This document shows, piece by piece, positions 1 through 5,531 of a stretch of DNA of 6,136 bases. The notes beneath the pieces were generated by a model. It was not told the origin of the DNA. It saw nothing but the letters and a program-made list of their open reading frames with translations, and made no database searches. A program made the position numbers and the translations under genes. Positions within the stretch are counted from its first letter, which is position 1, and every line of letters starts with the position of its first letter. Source of the DNA: Akkermansiaceae bacterium UBA1506 (GTDB lineage Bacteria > Verrucomicrobiota > Verrucomicrobiia > Verrucomicrobiales > DEV007); contig DCQY01000080.1 in NCBI GenBank assembly GCA_002323995.1, positions 30,552 through 36,687 on the forward strand. The letters are read 5' to 3'.

Positions 1-193
1 TAGCGTGATGTTTTGCCAGTAAAGACTCAATGGCTCCGATCTGCGCGTGCAGCTTATGCTGAGACTCGCGCGGGCAGGATTTCTTGCGTTTTGGGTTAGC
101 AAATCCCTGGGAATCGTCAATCCACGATGAATCTTTACGCGAAGAGAGGCGACCTCGCTTTCGGTTTCTGGGGGACCTTGGGAAAATACTCAT
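1..193 (-). CDS. Partial basic protein of unknown function (N-terminal 64 residues)
   Basis: The minus strand is open from an ATG at 193-191 to the left edge, giving 64 codons without a stop. An in-frame TAG lies two codons before the ATG, so this is the first possible start in the frame. The protein begins MSIFPRSPRNRKRGRLSSRK. It is rich in Arg, Lys and Ser over about residues 5-45, then turns into a more helical stretch near residues 48-62 (HKLHAQIGAIESLLAK). No signal peptide or membrane segment is visible. The basic start would suit binding to nucleic acid or to an acidic partner, but that is inference. It lies 54 bases downstream of the coiled-coil gene on the same strand and may be the third gene of that operon. 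No Shine-Dalgarno motif precedes the ATG. I do not recognise the family. The open frame, stop-bounded start and operon-like position support a real gene, but with only the N-terminus visible, chance is not excluded. Confidence 0.45.
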   Translation of the reverse strand, partial: MSIFPRSPRNRKRGRLSSRKDSSWIDDSQGFANPKRKKSCPRESQHKLHAQIGAIESLLAKHHA

Positions 194-247
194 GGGCTAG
201 AGCTGGAGAGTCTGCAATGGAGTGAATGTATCAAATGATTGCTTCTT

Positions 248-910
248 CTAGAGCAGAAAGACAATGATCAGAGCGATCGCTGCGAAGGCGACAAGGGGTA
301 GGGAAAAAGCAAACCCACTGCGAAACCAGTAGAGAAAGTTTCCCTGAGGCGCGGCAGAAGGTAGTCGACCCGATGGAGAACCCATCTTAAGAATGCCGCC
401 GCCTGACTTCTTGGCCCCGAAACTGTTTACCAGAGGCATGAGGTTATCGATTTCATTTTCAGCAGCCTCAATGCAGCTGAGGGCCCGTGCGAGCTCAGTT
501 TTCCGGTCAGCGCGGCTCCAACCTTCGGGATGAAGCGCGTTGATATTGCAAAGGTGCCCTTCAAGGCGCTCATGGGAAGCGGCGCATTCCTCGGCGATAC
601 GCTGAGCCTCAACAGACTCACGATCGAGAATGGATAGGTAGCGTGTGATGTCTTCAGTGACATCAACGCGTCCTTCTTTGAATTGCTCTTCCTTTTTGGT
701 GAGTTCCTCGAGTTCGGCTGCCTGACGTTTGATTTGCTCCTCCTGCTGACGGAGTTGGCGAAGCTGGTCTTGGGCCTGCTGATACTCATCATTTAGATCA
801 TCAGAGTAGGGCGTGACAGCCTCAAACTGCTGAGGATCAAATTGGATGTCGAGGTCGTTTCCGCCCTCTTCATCAAAGAACATGGGTTGGATTTCAGCTG
901 CAACAGACAT
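248..910 (-). CDS. Tail-anchored coiled-coil protein of unknown function
   Basis: This 220-residue protein has three visible parts. Residues 1-40 are acidic and probably disordered. Residues 41-160 are mostly helical and charged: a Gln/Glu/Arg/Lys-rich stretch at 43-80 (DQLRQLRQQEEQIKRQAAEL) looks like coiled coil, and more helices follow at 85-118 and 133-158. After a Gly/Ser/Pro-rich linker (about 165-190), residues 198-220 form one hydrophobic segment ending FAAIALIIVFLL at the last codon. No N-terminal signal peptide is present, so the likely topology is a cytoplasmic domain held in the inner membrane by its tail. The start is the ATG at 910-908. No Shine-Dalgarno motif precedes it, but a TATAAT hexamer lies 40 bases upstream on the same strand. 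The gene begins 40 bases after the ABC-type permease stop, so a shared transcript and a link to that transporter are possible (inference). I do not recognise the family. The long open frame, coherent architecture and neat gene spacing make it a convincing gene. Confidence 0.8.
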   Translation of the reverse strand: MSVAAEIQPMFFDEEGGNDLDIQFDPQQFEAVTPYSDDLNDEYQQAQDQLRQLRQQEEQIKRQAAELEELTKKEEQFKEGRVDVTEDITRYLSILDRESVEAQRIAEECAASHERLEGHLCNINALHPEGWSRADRKTELARALSCIEAAENEIDNLMPLVNSFGAKKSGGGILKMGSPSGRLPSAAPQGNFLYWFRSGFAFSLPLVAFAAIALIIVFLL

Positions 911-949
911 GACAGGAAGCGTGGGTTTAATTACTTAACTTCCATTAAT

Positions 950-955
950 ATTATA
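950..955 (-). promoter_or_regulatory. Possible -10 box (TATAAT) before the coiled-coil gene
   Basis: A perfect TATAAT hexamer reads on the minus strand from 955 to 950, in an AT-rich patch that overlaps the permease stop codon. Transcription would begin near 943 and give a leader of about 33 bases. The -35 position (about 978-973, AAGACT on the minus strand) matches TTGACA poorly. The hexamer could therefore be an internal promoter or simply AT-rich chance. Confidence 0.25.
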
Positions 956-2687
956 AATTGCTTAGAATTTCCAGTCTTTTTAGCTTTTTTTTCGAAAAAA
1001 TTAGAGGCGTCGCGGTTACTATGAAAGTTAGAATCAGCAGGATGGTCGTTCCGATGAAGCCTCTCGGCGTATCGATCCAGTTAGGATTTACCTTATTCTC
1101 GGTGAAAATGCCCCAACGCGTGTATGCGAGGAGCATCATGAAGCAGAGAATGAAGATAAAGCTCCCTACAAGGCACAGAGTGCCCCCAAATCCGCTCACA
1201 ATCTTCGCGGCGTTCGACTCATCAAGATTGGGAAAAAGGACGCCAAGCCCGACAGCAAGGGCGTTCAGCCCTATTGCAAGTAGGGTGATAGCGGTGGCGA
1301 AGAATGCTGATTCCTTCATGCCGAGCTGGAGATTGTAGCCGCCGATAAGAAGGATGAGTATCACTGCAGCTCCGCTAAAAAGGGTGCTGGTAAGAAATTT
1401 TTGAGTCACGATTGCCGGTAGTTTCAGGGGTGACATGGCAAGGATCCATAGTTTTCGGCCTTCAAGGCTGAATTGCGGAAACACGAAACGAGTTGTCAGT
1501 GTGGAGAGCGCAAGTGCACATACGGCAAGGTTTAGGAACGCAACAATGTAAAGGTCTCTCGGTTCGCTTATGTCTCGGTTCATCTGACGTAGGCCGCTGG
1601 CATACAGCGCAAGAAGCCCAAACACGAGCGAGAATTGAATCCACTGAGCCGGTTCGCGGAAAAAGGTAAGGTAGTCTTTTTTCGAAATTGCGGCTAGGGG
1701 TCGACCGATGATGTGGGATAGCAGTGGCACGGTTTTGAGCCCTTCAGCTTTGCCCAGACGATTGTTCTTTGATTGCTGTCGGCCGGCTGCTAATGCCGTC
1801 CGCTGGAGGGATCGATTCCAGGATTTATAAAAGATGGTTTTACCGGCCCAGAAAAGTGCGAGCCCCGCCATAAGGGAATTGCTGATCAACAGCGCCGGGT
1901 AGAGCAGGGTGCTGAAATGACGGTATGGCCGGGTCCAGTCGATGAGCGTCGCTGCCAACCAAGTGCTTGGCATGGCTCGATTGACCGAGATATTGGTGTG
2001 CTGGAGGACCCGCTGGAAGGTCAGGGCAGCGCTAAGCCCAGTGTCGTCGGCTGCTTTCTGGCCCTCGATTGCGGTAAAGGCTGTGGATCCGATGAGAATA
2101 ATAACGAGGACCCCCAAAGCGATCTGGAGCTGCCGCATATTCAGCCATCGTATCGAGAGAACCATGAGTAGGCTTCCAATCGAGCTGGCGAGTATTAAAA
2201 AAGGAACCAGAAGAGCAAGCGTCTGAACATAAAAAAGGGGGCTGACCCCGCGATTTTGTGCAAAGGCGACAAGCAGTGGCGCAAGAATAAAAAGCAGCCC
2301 CCAACTGGAAAACATTGCCGCTTCGAAACTCTTCCAGAGAAAGATAGCTCTGTGGGAGACCGGTAGATTGAGAAGCCAGATGGTATCGCGATTTCGGTAG
2401 AGTGATATGTAGCCAGTAATCGAAACGGAAAAAATCAGCATCAGCATGAAGCAGAAAAACATCACGCTGATAAGCCTATCACTGAGCAGGGACCCCGCTG
2501 CCGGGAGTTTACTAACATAGTCAAGGCCTTGACTGAAGAGCCAGAAAGAGGCAATCAGGTAGGTTATTAAAAAGGCGATAATGGTCCCTGTCATGAGGCG
2601 TGAATGACGGGCGACAAGGGTCGCTTTTCTGAAGAAGATTTTCGTGTGAACCCTAAATAGCAGGAGCCACTGTGAGAAAGTCGACAT
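951..2687 (-). CDS. ABC-2-type transporter permease (ABC_tran_2-like), about 12 membrane segments
   Basis: This 578-residue integral membrane protein has hydrophobic segments at roughly residues 32-52, 71-94, 122-144, 152-178, 186-204, 262-284, 350-365, 378-400, 432-450, 460-484, 499-522 and 544-564. The pattern looks like two similar halves split by a charged loop near 285-340. Landmarks resemble the putative ABC permease family often listed as ABC_tran_2: KKDYLTFFREPAQWIQ (336-351) before the second half, FSLEGRKLWILAMSPL (406-421), and FPNLDESNAAKI (485-496). Such permeases normally export an unknown substrate together with a separate ATPase. No Walker A or ABC signature is present in this protein or elsewhere in the window, so the ATPase must lie outside it. 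The C-terminus is basic (KKKLKRLEILSNL) and should face the cytoplasm. The start is the ATG at 2687-2685. Its leader is pyrimidine-rich with no Shine-Dalgarno motif, and no better in-frame start lies before an upstream TAA. It is divergent from purT. The membrane-transporter call is firm; the exact family and substrate are not. Confidence 0.78.
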   Translation of the reverse strand: MSTFSQWLLLFRVHTKIFFRKATLVARHSRLMTGTIIAFLITYLIASFWLFSQGLDYVSKLPAAGSLLSDRLISVMFFCFMLMLIFSVSITGYISLYRNRDTIWLLNLPVSHRAIFLWKSFEAAMFSSWGLLFILAPLLVAFAQNRGVSPLFYVQTLALLVPFLILASSIGSLLMVLSIRWLNMRQLQIALGVLVIILIGSTAFTAIEGQKAADDTGLSAALTFQRVLQHTNISVNRAMPSTWLAATLIDWTRPYRHFSTLLYPALLISNSLMAGLALFWAGKTIFYKSWNRSLQRTALAAGRQQSKNNRLGKAEGLKTVPLLSHIIGRPLAAISKKDYLTFFREPAQWIQFSLVFGLLALYASGLRQMNRDISEPRDLYIVAFLNLAVCALALSTLTTRFVFPQFSLEGRKLWILAMSPLKLPAIVTQKFLTSTLFSGAAVILILLIGGYNLQLGMKESAFFATAITLLAIGLNALAVGLGVLFPNLDESNAAKIVSGFGGTLCLVGSFIFILCFMMLLAYTRWGIFTENKVNPNWIDTPRGFIGTTILLILTFIVTATPLIFSKKKLKRLEILSNL

Positions 2688-2749
2688 GGAAGGGAGAAAG
2701 AGGCGGATTTTTCCTTTGGAAAACTCAATTTATCTCTAAGGTAAACCTC
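2688..2749. promoter_or_regulatory. Divergent intergenic region with a TTTTCC-TTT-GGAAAA dyad
   Basis: These 62 bases separate the permease start (minus) from the purT start (plus) and must hold most of the upstream control of both. A perfect inverted repeat sits in the middle: TTTTCC (2709-2714), a 3-base spacer, and GGAAAA (2718-2723). It could be an operator for a dimeric regulator, though 6-base arms in AT-rich DNA can arise by chance. I found no convincing sigma-70 -35/-10 pair on either strand. An AAGG at 2738-2741 is the likely ribosome binding site of purT. Confidence 0.3.
2738..2741 (+). promoter_or_regulatory. Ribosome binding site fixing the purT start
   Basis: AAGG (within CTAAGGT) lies 8 bases before the ATG at 2750. 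The ATG at 2672 in the same frame would add 26 residues and overlap the divergent permease gene. This site and the match to the usual PurT N-terminus both favour 2750. Confidence 0.5.
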
Positions 2750-3934
2750 ATGGCAAGCCTAGGAACTCCATTCACCTCCGAAGCCACTCGCATTATGCTC
2801 TGCGGGTCTGGCGAACTTGGTAAGGAAGTGGTCATTGAACTCCAGCGCTACGGGGTTGAGGTGGTCGCTGTCGACGCTTACGAAAATGCCCCAGCAATGC
2901 AGGTGGCAGATCGCTCACACTGCCTTTCGATGCTCGATGGCGAGGCGCTGCGGGCTGTGATCGAAAAAGAGAGGCCCCATCTCGTAGTCCCTGAGGTGGA
3001 GGCAATCGCCACGGATACTTTGGCAGAGCTTCAGGAGGAAGGGTTGACGACGATTATCCCAACGCCCAGGGCAACCCAATTAACGATGAATCGTGAAGGG
3101 ATCCGCCGGCTTGCTGCGGAAGAACTTGGTTTAAAAACCTCACCTTACCAGTTCGCCTCCAACGAGGAGGAATATATTGCTGCTGTGACGGAAATAGGCC
3201 TGCCATTGGTCGTGAAACCAATCATGAGTTCTTCCGGTAAAGGGCAGAGCACCGTTACCAAAGAGGAGGAAATCAAGCCGGCGTGGCAATATGCTCAGGA
3301 AGGCGGTCGGGCGGGTAAGGGTAAGGTGATCGTCGAAGGCTTTGTGGATTTCGACTACGAAATCACTCAATTGACTGTTCGCCACGCTGGAGGCACCTCT
3401 TTCTGCGAGCCGATCGGTCATATTCAGGTCGACGGCGATTATCGCGAAAGTTGGCAGCCTCAGCCCATGAATGATGCGGCGAAGGCGGAAGCGCAACGTT
3501 ATGCAAAGGCGGTGACGGATAACCTGGGCGGGCGCGGCATCTTCGGAGTCGAGTTGTTCGTAAAAGGGGATGAAGTAATTTTTTCGGAAATTTCTCCCCG
3601 ACCACATGACACCGGTATGGTAACCATGATCGCTCAAGACCTGTCCCAGTTCGCGCTCCACGCGCGAGCTATATTGGGTCTGCCAATTCCGAATATTCAG
3701 CAGCACGGTCCATCTGCCTCGGCGGTAGTGCTTGTTGAGGGAGAGTCCGATCATGTCAGCTACGGCAATCTCGAGCGAGCGTTGAACGATCCGGACACTC
3801 AGCTCCGTCTCTTTGGAAAACCTCAAGTATCTGGAAAACGGCGTATGGGGGTAGCGCTGGCTCGTGGTAGTTCTATCGATGAAGCTCGAGAAAAAGCTCG
3901 CAATGCCAGTGCCGCGATTGACGTCACTCTCTAA
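2750..3934 (+). CDS. purT: Formate-dependent phosphoribosylglycinamide formyltransferase 2 (PurT)
   Basis: PurT makes formyl-GAR from GAR, formate and ATP, the third step of de novo purine synthesis, in the cytoplasm. It replaces the folate-dependent PurN and is an ATP-grasp enzyme. From the ATG at 2750 the protein has 394 residues, close to the 392 of E. coli PurT, and aligns from its first residues (ATRIMLCGSGELGKEV at 12-27). Visible family landmarks include the GAR-contacting E22-L23 and E82 (PEVEAIATD), the ATP-grasp residues R115 (NREGIRRLAAEEL), K156 and SSSGKGQ (160-166), the VIVEGFVDFDYEIT block (193-206), the metal ligands E268 (GVELF) and E280 (FSEISPRPHDTGM), D287, K357 (LRLFGKP) and R364-R365. 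Residue roles are taken from the known family by position. All key residues appear intact. The frame is open back to an ATG at 2672, but that extension is not part of the family and overlaps the divergent gene. hisC follows after 21 bases, probably on the same transcript. Confidence 0.97.
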   Translation: MASLGTPFTSEATRIMLCGSGELGKEVVIELQRYGVEVVAVDAYENAPAMQVADRSHCLSMLDGEALRAVIEKERPHLVVPEVEAIATDTLAELQEEGLTTIIPTPRATQLTMNREGIRRLAAEELGLKTSPYQFASNEEEYIAAVTEIGLPLVVKPIMSSSGKGQSTVTKEEEIKPAWQYAQEGGRAGKGKVIVEGFVDFDYEITQLTVRHAGGTSFCEPIGHIQVDGDYRESWQPQPMNDAAKAEAQRYAKAVTDNLGGRGIFGVELFVKGDEVIFSEISPRPHDTGMVTMIAQDLSQFALHARAILGLPIPNIQQHGPSASAVVLVEGESDHVSYGNLERALNDPDTQLRLFGKPQVSGKRRMGVALARGSSIDEAREKARNASAAIDVTL

Positions 3935-3955
3935 TCTCCTTTTCTCAGCATTACT

Positions 3956-5068
3956 ATGTCCAGCATCATCAAGCAGGCGCACCCATGGCTCGATGGGCTA
4001 GTTGCCTACGACCCCGGTAAGCCTATCGAGGAGACTGCTCGGGAGCTTGGGTTGAATCCTGAGGCTATTATCAAGGTCGCTTCGAACGAAAACCCTCTTG
4101 GGCCTTCACCGAAAGCAGTGGAGGCAATGAAAGAAGCAGCGGAGGGGGTTAATATTTATCCTGACGGCGGTGGCTACAAGTTGCGAACGGCTATTGCCGA
4201 AAAAGTAGGGCTTCAGCGTGAAAACGTAGTTCTGGGGAACGGATCAAACGAAATCATTGAGTTGATTGGACATGGCTTTCTAAATCCCGGTGATAATGTG
4301 ATTGCCGCGGAGCACGCCTTTGTTGTTTACAAGCTGATGGCGACTCTGTTCGGGGCTGAAACCATCGAGGTGCCGGACCCCGGCTTCGTTCACGATCTCG
4401 ATGCCATGTCCGCGGCCATTACCCCCGAAACCAAAAAGGTCTTCATCGCGAATCCTAACAACCCAACCGGCACTATGGTCGGGAGGGATGAGATTGAGCG
4501 CTTCATGGATCAGGTGCCGGATCATGTGATGGTTATTTTTGATGAGGCATACCATGAATTTCTTCATGATCCACCAAACACTCTCAGGTATGTGAGCGAG
4601 GGCCGAAACGTCGTCATTATGAGGACTTTTTCCAAAATTCAAGGCTTGGCCGGGCTACGAATTGGGTATGGACTGACAACGCCCGAAATCGCCAGTGTCC
4701 TCCAGAAGTGTCGCCAGCCTTTCAACACAAACGCGATTGCTCAGGCAGGCGCTATTGCGGGGCTCCTCGATGACGATCACCAACGGCGGACTTGTGATCT
4801 AAATGACGAGGGATTAGCGTATTTGCAACGTTCGTTTAATGAGATGGGTCTCGAATATGTTCCCAGCGTTGCAAATTTCGTCCTTGTGAAGGTTGGAGAC
4901 GGCGATGCTGTCTTTGATCTCATGTTAAAGAAGGGAGTCATTATTCGGGCGATGCGTGGCTACAAGCTGCCTGAGTGGGTCAGAATCTCGGTAGGGACGA
5001 TGGAGCAGAACGAACGTTGCATCGCCACTCTCAAAGAGGTCTTAGCTAACGATGAAAAACAAGCATGA
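3956..5068 (+). CDS. hisC: Histidinol-phosphate aminotransferase (HisC), PLP fold type I
   Basis: HisC transfers an amino group from glutamate to imidazole acetol phosphate, giving histidinol phosphate in histidine biosynthesis, as a PLP-dependent homodimer in the cytoplasm. The 370-residue length is typical. Visible motifs are the substrate loop ASNENPLGPSP (42-52), YPDGGGYKLR (68-77), the PLP phosphate loop GNGSNEI (94-100), NPNNPTG (166-172), FDEAYHEF (195-202) with D196 and Y199 expected at the cofactor ring, the Schiff-base lysine K227 in RTFSKIQGLAGLRIGYG (223-239) with R235, and the carboxylate-binding R343 (WVRISVG). The gene is not in a his operon: it follows purT by 21 bases and overlaps the next gene by 17. 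Some close relatives act on aromatic amino acid precursors, and motifs do not separate the two activities. No Shine-Dalgarno motif precedes the ATG; the gap is pyrimidine-rich. The start matches the usual N-terminus (INPWLxGLxxYxPGKP-like). HisC-family identity is secure; the exact substrate is less so. Confidence 0.92.
   Translation: MSSIIKQAHPWLDGLVAYDPGKPIEETARELGLNPEAIIKVASNENPLGPSPKAVEAMKEAAEGVNIYPDGGGYKLRTAIAEKVGLQRENVVLGNGSNEIIELIGHGFLNPGDNVIAAEHAFVVYKLMATLFGAETIEVPDPGFVHDLDAMSAAITPETKKVFIANPNNPTGTMVGRDEIERFMDQVPDHVMVIFDEAYHEFLHDPPNTLRYVSEGRNVVIMRTFSKIQGLAGLRIGYGLTTPEIASVLQKCRQPFNTNAIAQAGAIAGLLDDDHQRRTCDLNDEGLAYLQRSFNEMGLEYVPSVANFVLVKVGDGDAVFDLMLKKGVIIRAMRGYKLPEWVRISVGTMEQNERCIATLKEVLANDEKQA
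5035..5039 (+). promoter_or_regulatory. Shine-Dalgarno motif inside hisC for the overlapping gene
   Basis: AGAGG (within AAAGAGGT) lies in the last codons of hisC, 12 bases before the ATG at 5052. The spacing is slightly long but usable. It supports that start and suggests translational coupling between hisC and the small downstream gene. Confidence 0.4.
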
Positions 5069-5345
5069 GTGGCATGACCGTGCCGTGGATGGCGAGACGG
5101 TTTATTACCGTGCCATTTTGCATGCCGGAAGGTGGGAGTTCTATTCTACCCGAAAGTCTGATCCTGACTGGGAGCGGCATGAGCTTCTACCTCTGGAGAA
5201 AATGGAAGCGCTTCGGAAGGTGATGTGGAACAAGCATCTGCGCCGACGCCTGCCTCTAAAGCATATCGACTATATCGACAAGCTAATCGAAGATCTCAAG
5301 CTCGCCGAACCGTCTCAAGGGCTTGATTTTTCTGGGCAGAGTTAA
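5052..5345 (+). CDS. Small conserved-looking protein of unknown function overlapping hisC
   Basis: This 97-residue soluble protein starts at an ATG 17 bases before the end of hisC, in another frame, and ends TAA. No other in-frame ATG occurs until residue 51, so the overlap start is the natural one, and a purine-rich AGAGG precedes it. Residues 16-34 (VYYRAILHAGRWEFYSTR) look like a beta hairpin. Two helices are likely at about 47-62 and 70-84. The basic cluster KHLRRRLPLKH (61-71) sits between them, and the protein ends in a loose acidic/polar tail. It carries four tryptophans (7, 28, 40, 59), which is many for its size. No signal peptide, membrane segment, metal motif or catalytic motif is visible. 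I do not recognise the family. The tight overlap implies co-expression with purT-hisC. A small accessory or regulatory protein is one possibility, but the sequence does not show a function. Confidence 0.75.
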   Translation: MKNKHEWHDRAVDGETVYYRAILHAGRWEFYSTRKSDPDWERHELLPLEKMEALRKVMWNKHLRRRLPLKHIDYIDKLIEDLKLAEPSQGLDFSGQS

Positions 5346-5531
5346 GTGAACTATTGCCGAACCCCCATACCGGATCCCTGCTGCCGTTTGAGTTTTTGAA
5401 CCAAGAGCCGCGATCGCGCCAATAAGGTTAGTTCATTCGCCTTTAATATTTAGGCGTTGATCGGTGCAAAGGTTCAACGGGCAAATGCCGAATTTTGGGG
5501 TATTGTTCATCTTGTGCAGACTATTCGCTTT
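5346..5531. other. Intergenic gap with small dyads, no clear promoter or terminator
   Basis: These 186 bases lie between the small protein gene and the exported DUF1549 gene. They hold a 10-base palindrome CGCGATCGCG (5409-5418), an inverted repeat CGCCT/AGGCG (5438-5442 and 5452-5456) around an AT-rich loop, and a second inverted repeat CGTTGA/TCAACG (5455-5460 and 5474-5479) that shares two bases with the first. TTGAACC (5396-5402) could also pair with GGTTCAA (5471-5477). None is followed by a T-run, so I cannot call an intrinsic terminator. TAATAT at 5444-5449 might be a -10 element but has no matching -35. The gap is long enough to carry the promoter of the downstream gene. Confidence 0.35.

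Noticed and set aside
427..792. 121-codon minus-strand frame inside the coiled-coil gene
   Set aside because: It is out of frame with the better-supported 220-residue gene, and its Ser/Arg/Lys-rich composition is typical of a shifted frame.
920..950. GGAAG/CTTCC stem between the permease and coiled-coil genes as a terminator
   Set aside because: The stem has only five pairs with a long loop and no T-run, so it does not qualify as an intrinsic terminator.
958..2304. Several open frames of 60-126 codons on both strands within the permease region
   Set aside because: They overlap a long, clearly hydrophobic coding frame and show no recognisable protein features.
2672..2749. 26-residue N-terminal extension of purT from an ATG at 2672
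   Set aside because: It overlaps the divergent permease start, has no family counterpart, and the ATG at 2750 has an AAGG site and gives the normal PurT length.
3140..3982. 280-codon open frame on the minus strand, antisense to purT
   Set aside because: It lies almost entirely inside the well-supported purT gene and its translation lacks coherent domain features. It is a codon-bias shadow.
4280..4642. 120-codon minus-strand frame antisense to hisC
   Set aside because: It lies wholly inside a gene with every HisC motif intact, so it is a shadow.
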